Below are positions 1 to 7,776 of a stretch of DNA of 64,000 nt, in pieces. The notes under the pieces were generated by a model. The model did not search any database. It was not told where the DNA came from and saw nothing but the letters and a program-made list of their open reading frames with translations. Source of the stretch: Actinokineospora terrae (GTDB taxonomy: Bacteria > Actinomycetota > Actinomycetes > Mycobacteriales > Pseudonocardiaceae); contig NZ_FOGI01000008.1 in assembly GCF_900111175.1 (NCBI RefSeq), positions 393,343 through 457,342 of the forward strand, given 5' to 3'. The stretch's first letter is position 1; every line of letters begins with the position of its first letter. Position numbers and translations under genes: made by a program.

Positions 1-929
1 CCGATCTCACCGCGCCGCTCCAGCACCGAGATGATCATCGTGTTGGCCACCCCGATGCCGCCGACGAGCAGCGCCACCGCGCCCAGCCCGAGGAACAGCT
101 GGTCGAAGGCGGACCGGGTGGCCAGCTGCGCGGTCAGCGCGTCCGATGGCCTGCTGACCGCCACGTTCTGCGGGTTCTCCGGGTTGGCCGTGGCCGCGAG
201 CACCTGACGGACACCCGCGACCGCCTCGTCCGCTGACCGCTCGTAGATGGTCGTCGGATGCCCGCTGAAGCCGAGGTCGGTCTGGGCGACCGGCCAGCCG
301 ACCAGCGCGGCGCGGTCGACTTCGGGTGCCAGCGGCAGCGGGGCCAGCAGCCCGACCACGGTGAACCAGCGCTCGCCGAGGTAGACCTGGTCACCGACCG
401 AGCCGACGCCGAGCCTGCTCGCGGCCACCGCGCCGAGCACGACCGCCGGGTAGCGTTCGGTCGCCGGGCTCAGGTACGAGCCCGCGGTGACCGAGCCGCC
501 GAGCGTGTCGAGCAGGTCCAGCCGCGCGGCCAGCACCGCGATGCCGTTGGTGTCGTCGGGATCGATCTTGTCGGTGCGCCGCACCGAGTGGCCGCCGACG
601 GCGCCGACCGCGCTCACCGACCGCACGCCCTCGATCCGGCTCACCATGGCCACGGACTCGACCGGCAGCTCGGTCTGCCCGCCGAAGAGGTCGCGGCCGG
701 GTGCGACGGTGAGCATGTTGGTGCCCAGGCTGCTGATCTGCGCGATGAGCCCCGCCTGGCTCGCGGCGCTGATGCCGAGGACGGCGACCATCGCGGTCAC
801 CCCGACCGCGATGCCCAGCAGCGAGAGCACGGCCCGCGCGGGCCTGCCCCGCAGGCCCGAGGTGCTCTCCCGCCCCAGGTCCGACACCCGCATGGCCGAG
901 GGCGGTGGTTGCCGCGTCGGCGCGCTCAC
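1..929 (-). CDS. ABC transporter permease, MacB/FtsX type (3' end outside window)
   Basis: Membrane permease of an ABC exporter; 309 residues are visible and the C-terminal part lies beyond position 1. After a short cytoplasmic N-terminus comes a first membrane segment (RAVLSLLGIAVGVTAMVAV). A large extracytoplasmic MacB-like domain follows, then a second segment (LFLGLGAVALLVGGIGVANT) near the edge, leading into the typical ISVLERRGEIG motif of this family. The GTG start at 929 overlaps the TGA stop of the ATPase gene as GTGA, so translation is probably coupled. It is the last visible gene of a lipoprotein/adaptor/ATPase/permease operon. The substrate is unknown; antimicrobial peptide or lipid export is common for the family. 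Confidence 0.9.
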   Translation of the reverse strand, partial: MSAPTRQPPPSAMRVSDLGRESTSGLRGRPARAVLSLLGIAVGVTAMVAVLGISAASQAGLIAQISSLGTNMLTVAPGRDLFGGQTELPVESVAMVSRIEGVRSVSAVGAVGGHSVRRTDKIDPDDTNGIAVLAARLDLLDTLGGSVTAGSYLSPATERYPAVVLGAVAASRLGVGSVGDQVYLGERWFTVVGLLAPLPLAPEVDRAALVGWPVAQTDLGFSGHPTTIYERSADEAVAGVRQVLAATANPENPQNVAVSRPSDALTAQLATRSAFDQLFLGLGAVALLVGGIGVANTMIISVLERRGEI

Positions 930-1618
930 CCGGCACCACCGGACACCGCGGCGGAGTCGGCGACCACGGCCCCGTCCCGGATCCGCACCCGCCGGGGCAG
1001 CCGGTCCGCGACATCGGTGTCGTGCGTGATGACCACGATCGTGGTTCCCTCCCGGTTGAGCTGGTGCAGCAGGTCGAGCACGACGGCGCCGGAGGCGGAG
1101 TCGAGGTTGCCGGTCGGCTCGTCGGCCAGCACGATCGCCGGATCGGCGACCAGTGCGCGCGCGATGGCGACCCGCTGCCGCTCGCCGCCGGACATCCGTG
1201 CCGGCCGGTGGTCGAGCCGGTGACCGAGCCCGACCCGGTCGAGCACCTCGGCCGCGCGCCGCCGCCGCCTGCCGCGCGGTACCCCCTGGTACACCAGCCC
1301 CTGTGCGACGTTGTCCACAGCGGACAGCGTCGCGCCGAGGAAGAACTGCTGGAAGACGAAGCCGATCCAGTGCGCGCGCATCGCCGAGAGCGTGCCGTCG
1401 CTGACCTCGGACAGGTCGAGCCCGAGCACCCGCACGGTTCCGCTGGTCGGTGTGTCGAGCGTGCCCATCAGGTGCAGCAGCGTGCTCTTGCCCGAGCCGG
1501 ACGGCCCGACGATGGCCACCAGTTCGCCCTTGCGCACCGTCAGCGAGACATCGGTGAGCGCGGGGACCCCACCGCGGTAGACCTTGCCGACCTGGCTTGC
1601 CGTGATCATCTCGGTCAC
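926..1618 (-). CDS. ABC transporter ATP-binding protein (MacB/LolD type)
   Basis: Cytoplasmic ATPase of about 230 residues that powers the adjoining permease. Walker A is GPSGSGKST near residue 40, the signature motif is MSGGERQRVAIARAL, and Walker B plus catalytic Glu is IVLADEPTG, followed by the H-loop ITHD. All catalytic elements are intact. I chose GTG at 1618 because it overlaps the stop of the upstream adaptor gene (GTGA) and leaves the usual short N-terminus before MITASQVGKVY; a longer in-frame extension reads as shadow sequence. The gene is in the middle of the operon 3202-to-1. The family is certain, the substrate is not known. Confidence 0.95.
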   Translation of the reverse strand: MTEMITASQVGKVYRGGVPALTDVSLTVRKGELVAIVGPSGSGKSTLLHLMGTLDTPTSGTVRVLGLDLSEVSDGTLSAMRAHWIGFVFQQFFLGATLSAVDNVAQGLVYQGVPRGRRRRRAAEVLDRVGLGHRLDHRPARMSGGERQRVAIARALVADPAIVLADEPTGNLDSASGAVVLDLLHQLNREGTTIVVITHDTDVADRLPRRVRIRDGAVVADSAAVSGGAG

Positions 1619-2715
1619 CGCGCGGGCACCTGCACCCTCGTACCCGCGCTCAGCCCAGGTGCCTCGACCTCGACCTGCCCGGTCGCGAAGAACCCCAGCC
1701 GCACCACGACCCGCCGCGAGTCCCACGCCCCGTCCGGTCGGGTCTCGACCACGTCGACGGCGTAGTCGCCGCTGGGCATCGCCAGCAGGGCCACCAGCGG
1801 CACGGCGAGCACGTCGCGGTGGGTGTCACTGGTGAACTCCACCGACACCGGGGCACCGTCGAGGGTGCCCGCCGCCTCGGGTCGGTCGAGGGTGATCCGC
1901 ACCGGCAGCGTCGCGGCGACGGCGCCGTCGCCCGCTGCCGGTTCGCGCGGTGCGGACGTGGCGACGGTGCCGATCGAGGCGACCTTGCCCGGGGTCGTCT
2001 CCCCCGTGGGCAGCAGGACCCGCACGGCAGCACCCACCACCGCGAGCCCTTGCTGGGCGACGGCCAGGTCGACGGTCACCACCCGAGCGGTGCTGGACGC
2101 GGTGGCGACCACGGCGGGCAGCGCGCCACCGAGGGTTGCCCGCACCTCGACCACCCGCAGGTCCGATGGGGCCACCACGACCTCCCCCGGGCGGATCTTG
2201 CGAGTCTCGGCCAGCCCGAGCCGCTCCTGCCAGAGCGCGACGGCGTCACCGACGGCGGCGGAGAAGTGGTCGCTGTCGGCGTTCAGGTTCCGTGCCACCC
2301 CCAGCGCACGCAGGTTCGCGCGCAACAGCCGGACGTCCGGTCCGTCGTCGACGCCCTCAGCCAGCTCCCGCCACAGCGGCGTGTCGCCGTGCAGCAGCGG
2401 GACCGGGCGGTTGTCCACGGCGTAGACGCGCTCTCCCAGCCGCACCACGGCGCCTGGCGCGGGCAACCAGGTCGCGATCCCGCTACCGGGAGCAGCGGGC
2501 ACCGGGACGCTGCCGTCGAACCCCAGCCTGCCCTCGGCCCGCGTGCTCTGCACCAGGTCGGTGCGCACGACCTCGGCCGTGGGCGGAACGGGCCTGGCGC
2601 CCGCGACGGCGGCGGGCCGGTCCGGCCGGAGCACCACGAACGCCACGGCGCCGACCACCAGCACCCCGGCCACGACCAGCACCCACCACCGGCCTCGGCC
2701 ACCCTCAGCCGCCAC
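1615..2715 (-). CDS. Membrane-anchored efflux adaptor with peptidoglycan-binding-like domain
   Basis: 366-residue protein with one N-terminal membrane anchor (WWVLVVAGVLVVGAVAFVVL) and an extracytoplasmic body. Residues around 65-100 resemble the lipoyl/barrel part of HlyD-type adaptors. A segment starting DGPDVRLLRANLRALG resembles a peptidoglycan-binding domain 1 repeat. The rest resembles the beta-barrel of periplasmic adaptors. In Gram-positive bacteria such proteins accompany MacB-like ABC exporters and probably bridge the transporter to the wall. It overlaps the lipoprotein gene by 11 bp and the ATPase gene by 4 bp. Function is inferred from domain resemblance and context. Confidence 0.85.
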   Translation of the reverse strand: MAAEGGRGRWWVLVVAGVLVVGAVAFVVLRPDRPAAVAGARPVPPTAEVVRTDLVQSTRAEGRLGFDGSVPVPAAPGSGIATWLPAPGAVVRLGERVYAVDNRPVPLLHGDTPLWRELAEGVDDGPDVRLLRANLRALGVARNLNADSDHFSAAVGDAVALWQERLGLAETRKIRPGEVVVAPSDLRVVEVRATLGGALPAVVATASSTARVVTVDLAVAQQGLAVVGAAVRVLLPTGETTPGKVASIGTVATSAPREPAAGDGAVAATLPVRITLDRPEAAGTLDGAPVSVEFTSDTHRDVLAVPLVALLAMPSGDYAVDVVETRPDGAWDSRRVVVRLGFFATGQVEVEAPGLSAGTRVQVPAR

Positions 2716-3202
2716 TGGTCGGCCCGCCCGACTCGAACTGGCGGGACACCTCGCGGCGGCAGTCCTGCACCGCCTGCATGGCCTTGGGGTCCTTGGCGTC
2801 CACGTTCAGCTGCAGCGGCTGCCCTGGCGCAGGGTCCTGCACCTGCACGCCCTTGCTGCGCAGGCAGCGCGCCGTGGCGAGGGCGCGGTCCTGCTGCTGG
2901 GGGTCGTCGGGGTTCTTGCCGCTGCCCTGGCCGAGCAAGTGCCTGCACCTGTCGACCGCGGCGCCCATCGCCGGGTCGGTCTTGGCCCGGGCGGGCAGCT
3001 CGACGGTCTGCGCCCCCGGTGGCGGGTCGGGCAGCTCGAAACCCTGGTCGCGCACGCACTGGGTGAACCGGACCGGGCCGTCGGCGGCGACGGCGGTCGT
3101 CGTGGTCGGCGGCGATCCGCCGGAGTCCGGCGAACACGCCGCCGCGGTCGCGAGGAGCACCAGGCCCGCGACGCGGAGGGACAACGGAGTCAAGGTGAGC
3201 AC
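2705..3202 (-). CDS. Secreted lipoprotein of unknown function
   Basis: 165-residue protein with a lipoprotein signal: hydrophobic segment then ATAAAC, so lipidation on Cys23 is expected. The mature part begins with a Ser/Gly/Thr-rich linker. It then has loosely repeated CVRDQGFELPDP and CLRSKGVQVQDP elements, each followed by a Cys/Arg-containing helix, suggesting an internally duplicated fold with disulfides. It is the first gene of the exporter operon. Lipoproteins of this kind often sit beside adaptor/MacB exporter genes in actinomycetes, and a sensing or substrate-presenting role is plausible but unproven. Start is GTG at 3202, with only a weak ribosome binding site. Confidence 0.8.
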   Translation of the reverse strand: MLTLTPLSLRVAGLVLLATAAACSPDSGGSPPTTTTAVAADGPVRFTQCVRDQGFELPDPPPGAQTVELPARAKTDPAMGAAVDRCRHLLGQGSGKNPDDPQQQDRALATARCLRSKGVQVQDPAPGQPLQLNVDAKDPKAMQAVQDCRREVSRQFESGGPTSGG

Positions 3203-3348
3203 CTTTCAGCGGGAGAGCGCGCGAATCCCGTGCGCTGTCCATAGCTCTAACGAAGTAGCCCTATCCCCGGCGTCACGGTTGACCGATACACTTGTGAAAC
3301 ACCGTCTTCGCTACCGTGACCCGGGTCGGGCGAGGGAGGTCTGGGAAC

Positions 3349-4002
3349 GTGCGGGTGCTCGTCGTCGAGGACGAACCGGCGCTGGCCGAGGTGATCGCCG
3401 AGGGGCTGCGCAAGCACGCGCTCGCCGTTGACGTGGCGCTCTCGGGCACCGAGGCGCTCGACCGGCTCGCGGTGAACCGGTACGCCGTGGTGGTGCTCGA
3501 CCGCGACCTGCCCGGCGTGCACGGCGACGAGGTGTGCAGGCGGATCGTGGCGGGCCACGGCGCCAGCCGGGTGCTGATGTTGACCGCCGCGGCGAGCAAG
3601 CGGGACCTGATCGGTGGACTGTCACTCGGCGCGGACGACTACCTGGCCAAGCCGTTCGACTTCGACGAACTGGTCGCCAGGGTGCGCGCGCTCGGCCGCC
3701 GCCCGGCCGGGGTGGTCTCCCCCGTGCTGCGCCACGGCGACCTCGAGGTGGACGTGCCCCGGCACCAAGCGGTCCGGAGTGGACGGTTCCTCGCGCTGTC
3801 CAGGAAGGAGTTCGCGGTCCTGGAGATGCTGCTCGGCGCCCGGGGTGGCGTGGTCAGCGCGGAGAGCCTGTTGGAGAGCGTGTGGGACGAGAACGCCGAT
3901 CCGTTCACCAACGCGGTGCGGATCACGATCAGCAGGCTGCGGGCGAAACTGGGCGACCCGCCGCTCATCGCGACCGTGCCCGGCGTCGGCTACCGGATCT
4001 GA
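3349..4002 (+). CDS. OmpR/PhoB-family response regulator
   Basis: 217-residue two-component response regulator. The receiver domain (1-115) has the acidic pocket VVEDE, the phospho-acceptor Asp in VVLDRDLPG, and the conserved Lys in AKPFDF. The C-terminal winged-helix domain ends in the family signature VPGVGYRI. I chose GTG at 3349 because GGGAGG lies 9 bp upstream and the protein then starts directly at the receiver strand (VRVLVVEDE); an earlier in-frame GTG at 3316 only adds shadow residues. It diverges from the exporter operon at 3202, which is its likeliest target. The kinase gene overlaps its stop. Confidence 0.95.
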   Translation: MRVLVVEDEPALAEVIAEGLRKHALAVDVALSGTEALDRLAVNRYAVVVLDRDLPGVHGDEVCRRIVAGHGASRVLMLTAAASKRDLIGGLSLGADDYLAKPFDFDELVARVRALGRRPAGVVSPVLRHGDLEVDVPRHQAVRSGRFLALSRKEFAVLEMLLGARGGVVSAESLLESVWDENADPFTNAVRITISRLRAKLGDPPLIATVPGVGYRI

Positions 4003-5180
4003 CCCGCTCCCGCAGTGGTGTCCGCCTGCGCCTGACACTGCTCTACGGCGGCCTGTGCTTGGCGTCGTGCGTGGTGCTGCTGGGCGTGGTGTTCGTGCTG
4101 TCCGGGCACAGCCTCGCGGGCAGCGTCGAGGTCGTCATCCGCGACGCGATCGCCGGTGAGCGGCGCACGAACGTGACAGTGGTGCCGAAGCAGGCCGTCC
4201 GCGACACCGCGCAGGGCGCACCGCTGACCCCGGCCCAGATCACCAGCCTGGCGCAGGAGATCCAGGCCGACGCGCTCGACCAGCTGGTCGCGGCGTCGGC
4301 GGTGGCCGTGGGGGTGATGGTCCTGTTCGCCTCCGTGGTCGGCTGGTGGGCCGCCGGGCGTGTGCTGCGGCCGCTGCACACGATCACCACGCAGGCGCGC
4401 GGGATGTCGGCCCGCAACATCCACGAGCGCATCGCCCTCGACGGCCCACCGGACGAACTGCGCGACCTGGCCGACACCTTCGACGGCATGCTCGACCGGC
4501 TGGACCGGGCATTCACCAGCCAGCGGCGGTTCGTGGCCAACGCCTCGCACGAGTTGCGCACACCGCTGGCGATCGAACGGGCGATCATCCAGGTCCGGCT
4601 GTCCTCGGCCGGTCCAGCCGACATCGAGGCGGTGTGCGCGGACCTCTTGGCGGCCAACCGCCGCCTGGACCGACTGCTGGAAGGGCTGCTGCTGCTGGCG
4701 CGCAGCGACAACGGACTGCCGGAGCGACACCCGGTGGACACCGCCCAGGTGGCTTCCCGGGTCGTGGAACAGGCCCTGGCGGCTCCACCGCCTGGCACGC
4801 CGGTCGGCGTGCGCGGATCGGTGTCCACCGCGGCGCTCGTCGTGCCAGGGGACGAGGTGCTGCTGACCCAGCTCGTGGACAACCTGGTGCGCAACGCGAT
4901 GCTGTACAACGTTGCCGGGGGTTGGTTCCACGTCGAGGTCGGCGACGGGGCCGTCGTGGTCTCCAACAGCGGACGGGTGGTCGAGGCGGACAGCGTGGAC
5001 AGCCTGTTCGAACCGTTCAACCGGGGCACTGCGGAACGACTCGCCTCGCGCACCGGGGCCGGGCTCGGCCTGGCGATCGTCAAGTCCATCGTGGAGGCAC
5101 ACGACGGCGCGGTCGCGGCGAGTGCTCGGCCAGGAGGCGGCCTGGACGTGACGGTCTCCCTACCTGCGTCGACGCCCTGA
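3999..5180 (+). CDS. Sensor histidine kinase, HAMP/HisKA type
   Basis: About 393 residues: TM helix 1 (12-35), a short extracellular loop, TM helix 2 (96-119), HAMP (120-175), HisKA with phospho-acceptor His184 in SHELRTPL, and an ATPase domain with N-box DNLVRNAMLYN and G-box TGAGLGLAIVKS. It is partner to the response regulator just upstream. The start is a puzzle: in this frame there is no ATG, GTG or TTG between the regulator's stop and the first membrane helix. CTG at 3999 overlaps the regulator's TGA (CTGA) and would give a complete kinase by translational coupling. A sequencing error or a further upstream start inside the regulator gene cannot be excluded. Confidence 0.85.
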   Translation: MTRSRSGVRLRLTLLYGGLCLASCVVLLGVVFVLSGHSLAGSVEVVIRDAIAGERRTNVTVVPKQAVRDTAQGAPLTPAQITSLAQEIQADALDQLVAASAVAVGVMVLFASVVGWWAAGRVLRPLHTITTQARGMSARNIHERIALDGPPDELRDLADTFDGMLDRLDRAFTSQRRFVANASHELRTPLAIERAIIQVRLSSAGPADIEAVCADLLAANRRLDRLLEGLLLLARSDNGLPERHPVDTAQVASRVVEQALAAPPPGTPVGVRGSVSTAALVVPGDEVLLTQLVDNLVRNAMLYNVAGGWFHVEVGDGAVVVSNSGRVVEADSVDSLFEPFNRGTAERLASRTGAGLGLAIVKSIVEAHDGAVAASARPGGGLDVTVSLPASTP

Positions 5181-5388
5181 CCGGCGGGACCACCGAACCC
5201 GCCGACCTCGGGTACGCCCGAGTGGTCCGTATCGATCACTCCGACCAACACCGGTGCCCGGCGGCCGACGAGCACGGCCGGACCGCGAGCGGAGGCGTCG
5301 CGACGGCGTGCGGCTCACCGCCGCTGTGAGGTCTGCCGGGACCCATCACGAGTTGTCATGGGTGGTGATCGGGAAACGTTGTTGGACG

Positions 5389-5490
5389 TGGCCGTGGGTG
5401 GTGGGTGAGGGTGGGTGGGTGACTGACTCGCCGGGGGTTTGGGTGCCGGGGCCGCGTGGGGCTTTGGGGGTGGGGGTGGGGTTGGAGCCT
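5389..5490 (+). other. G-tract-rich segment, possible G-quadruplex former
   Basis: The plus strand here is a dense run of GGG/GGGG tracts separated by 1-4 bases, spanning the 5' end of the flavin reductase-like gene. It satisfies the general G3+N1-7 pattern for quadruplex formation several times over and may affect translation initiation. It may also only reflect extreme GC3 bias. Confidence 0.4.
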
Positions 5491-5949
5491 GGGCGGTTGC
5501 GGGCGGCGTTCGGGGCGTTTCCCAGTGGGGTCGTGGCGGTGGCGGCTCGGGTCGAGAGGCGGGTGGTGGGGTTGGTGGCCAGCTCGTTCACCTCCGTGTC
5601 GCTGGAGCCGCCGTTGGTGTCGTTCTCGATCAGCACGGCGTCGCGGACCTGGCCGGAGTTGCAGCGGGCCGATCACGTGGGGGTGACGGTGTTGGCGGAT
5701 CACCACGACCTGGTGGCGCGGCAGTTGGCCGGGCCTGCGGAGAAGCGGTTCGAGGGGATCGAGACGACCTCGGGGCCGGAAGGCGCGGTGACGCTCACCG
5801 AGGGGGTGGCCTGGTTCGACACGACGATCGAGCGGCACATCGAGGCCGGGGACCACACGATCGTCCTCTTGCGACTGCACGCGGTGGCGCACGTGGAGCA
5901 CCCGCTGCCGTTGGTGTTCCACCGGAGTCGGTTCGGCCTCAACCGGTGA
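5419..5949 (+). CDS. Flavin reductase-like FMN-binding oxidoreductase
   Basis: 176-residue protein of the flavin reductase-like (split barrel) family. Typical features are RAAFGAFPSGVVAVA at the N-terminus, the FMN-contacting SSFTSVSLEPPLVSFSI segment, and the conserved C-terminal GDHTIVLLRLHAVAHVEHPLPLVFHRSRF. Members use NAD(P)H to reduce FMN/FAD, often supplying a monooxygenase; no partner monooxygenase is adjacent. Start taken as GTG 5419, giving family-typical length; upstream in-frame residues look like non-coding G-rich translation. Its 3' end overlaps the convergent CBS gene by 11 bp. Confidence 0.85.
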   Translation: MTDSPGVWVPGPRGALGVGVGLEPGRLRAAFGAFPSGVVAVAARVERRVVGLVASSFTSVSLEPPLVSFSISTASRTWPELQRADHVGVTVLADHHDLVARQLAGPAEKRFEGIETTSGPEGAVTLTEGVAWFDTTIERHIEAGDHTIVLLRLHAVAHVEHPLPLVFHRSRFGLNR

Positions 5950-6538
5950 CGCGGTTGACCCGGGCCGCGGTGATGCCGGGGATCGAGGTGGCCAGGACCT
6001 CGGCGACGTGGTGGTCGGTGGGGTCGTCGTGCGTGTCCGTGATCGTGGCGGTGCCGTCGGTCACGTCGACCGTCCAGCGGGTGGGGTCGCCGTAGAGGGT
6101 CAGGCGGTGGCGCAGGGCCGTGGCGAGGGCTTTGTCGTCGCGGGTCAGCAGGTGGAGCAGGTCGGAGCGGGTTGTGATGCCCACCAGGCGATCGCCCGCG
6201 ACGATGGGGAGGGCGCGGAGGGCGTTGTCGCGCATGGCGGCGACCAGGTCGGCGATGTCGGTGCCCGCGTCGGCGCTGGGAGCGGGGGTGGTCATGATCC
6301 CGGCGACGGTGTTCGGGGGTGGCGCCTCGGCGGGGTGCAGGTGGCGGAAGCGGGGGTCGCGGGGGAAGCGGTCGCGGACGATGTCGGCCTCGGTGACGAC
6401 GCCGAGGAGCCTACCGTCGTCGGAAACCACCGGCAGGGTGGTGAAACCGCGGGAATCCAGCAGTTCGGCGGCGTGCTTCACGGTCGTCGACGGGGTCACC
6501 GTGACCACCGGGCTGGTCATGACGTCGCAGGCGCGCAT
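5939..6538 (-). CDS. Tandem CBS-domain protein with BON-like C-terminus
   Basis: 199-residue cytoplasmic protein. Two CBS motifs form a Bateman module: first MTSPVVTVTPSTTVKHAAELL, second IMTTPAPSADAGTDIADLVAAM. A C-terminal stretch (about 140-199) resembles a BON domain. Bateman modules bind adenosine nucleotides and act as energy sensors. The ATG at 6538 is preceded by GAGGAGG, which fixes the start. CBS-BON proteins are typical members of DosR/OsdR hypoxia and dormancy regulons in actinobacteria. The divergent neighbour is an Acg-type nitroreductase, another classic member of such regulons, and a DosR-like palindrome lies between them. Confidence 0.9.
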   Translation of the reverse strand: MRACDVMTSPVVTVTPSTTVKHAAELLDSRGFTTLPVVSDDGRLLGVVTEADIVRDRFPRDPRFRHLHPAEAPPPNTVAGIMTTPAPSADAGTDIADLVAAMRDNALRALPIVAGDRLVGITTRSDLLHLLTRDDKALATALRHRLTLYGDPTRWTVDVTDGTATITDTHDDPTDHHVAEVLATSIPGITAARVNRVTG

Positions 6539-6603
6539 GGCGGACCTCCTCGTTCGGCGTGATCTCCACGCTAGACGTCCGGAGCGGCCCGGCAGCACCG
6601 TCG

Positions 6604-6656
6604 TTGGTCCCGGGACAGGCGTCCACATCAGACCCGTCATAGGGGACCAAGGTCCT
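6604..6656. promoter_or_regulatory. DosR/OsdR-like operator region between divergent CBS and Acg genes
   Basis: Positions 6642-6655 read GGGACCAAGGTCCT, a near-perfect palindrome matching the core of the actinobacterial DosR/DevR box (GGGAC-N4-GTCCC type). A second palindrome, GTCCCGGGAC, is at 6607-6616. The two sites lie between the ATG starts at 6538 and 6733. Assignment rests on motif resemblance plus the identity of the two genes; no DosR-type regulator is in this window. Confidence 0.65.
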
Positions 6657-6732
6657 GTGGCCACAGGGCCTGCCGCCGGTACCGCGCGGTGGTCGCGCGC
6701 GGCAGCCTGGGTGGTGACACGGGAGGGAACTC

Positions 6733-7674
6733 ATGTCCACCACCGTTTCGACCGTGCACGCCGCCATCACCGCCGCCGTGCGGGCGCCGTCGCCGTTCAA
6801 CACCCAGCCCTGGCTGTTCGCCGCTCACCCGGACCGGGTGGACCTGTGGCTCGACCGGTCCCGGGTGATGACCGTGACCGATCCCGACGCGCACGAGGCC
6901 CGGGTCGGTTGCGGTGCCGCGCTCCACACGCTGCGGCTGGCCTTGGCCGTGTCCGGTCACCGCACGGAAGTCCACATGCTGCCCGACCGCGCCAGACCGG
7001 ACCTGCTGGCCACCGCGGTGCTCGACGGGAAGTACCGGCCGACGCCGCACGAACGCGCACTCTCGGAAGCCGTGTGGCGTAGGCACACCAACCGTAGACC
7101 TTTCCTGGACCGACCGGTACCGTCCCCGGCCAAGACAGCTCTCATGCGCGCGGCGACGGTCGAGGGCGCGCAGCTGCACCTGATGGACCAGCCCGCCGAG
7201 GTCGGCGCCGTCGCGGACCTGGTGCGGCGCGCCGACCACGTGCTCGGCCAAGACCTGGCGCACGTCGACGAGGTGCGGGCTTGGATCGGTCACCAGGGCC
7301 GATCGGACGGCATCCCGGTCACCGCGTCCGGGCGTCCCTCCACACCGGACACACTCATCGTGTTGCGGGAACTGGGTTCGTCCGCTCCCGCCGTCCCGTT
7401 CGAGCGCCTGCCGCTGCTCGGCGTGCTCACCACGGTCGGCGACACCCACAGCGACCACCTCGCGGCAGGTCAAGCGCTCCAGGCGGTTCTGCTGGAGGCG
7501 TGCGTGGCCGGGCTTGCCGTGTCGCCTTTGTCCCAACCGATCGAGGTGCCCGCGACCCGGGACGCGCTCGGTCTGCTCGTCGGCGCGGCGGCACACCTGG
7601 TGCTGCGGATCGGTTACGGCCACCCGGGTGTGACGACGCCGCGGCGTCCGGTCTCGGAAGTCGTCCTGGACTGA
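6733..7674 (+). CDS. Acg-like nitroreductase-family FMN protein
   Basis: 313-residue protein of the Acg family, a duplicated and diverged nitroreductase fold. Visible hallmarks are the N-terminal IHAAITAAVRAPSPFNTQPW-like helix (seen here as AAITAAVRAPSPFNTQPW), the central RRHTNRRPF motif, and a C-terminal LRIGYGHP...PRRPVSEV. In mycobacteria, Acg proteins are DosR-induced in hypoxia and are thought to sequester flavin rather than act as true nitroreductases. The ATG at 6733 follows a GGGAGGG ribosome binding site. The DosR-like palindrome about 80-90 bp upstream and the divergent CBS gene support the same regulon here. Confidence 0.9.
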   Translation: MSTTVSTVHAAITAAVRAPSPFNTQPWLFAAHPDRVDLWLDRSRVMTVTDPDAHEARVGCGAALHTLRLALAVSGHRTEVHMLPDRARPDLLATAVLDGKYRPTPHERALSEAVWRRHTNRRPFLDRPVPSPAKTALMRAATVEGAQLHLMDQPAEVGAVADLVRRADHVLGQDLAHVDEVRAWIGHQGRSDGIPVTASGRPSTPDTLIVLRELGSSAPAVPFERLPLLGVLTTVGDTHSDHLAAGQALQAVLLEACVAGLAVSPLSQPIEVPATRDALGLLVGAAAHLVLRIGYGHPGVTTPRRPVSEVVLD

Positions 7675-7776
7675 ACGGGTGACGAGCCGCGGCATTCCGG
7701 TGATGGCCCACTGATCACCGCTCCCGCCCGCACGGCCGTTCCTAGCGTGCGATACAGCGCGAACGGGGAGGTCGGG

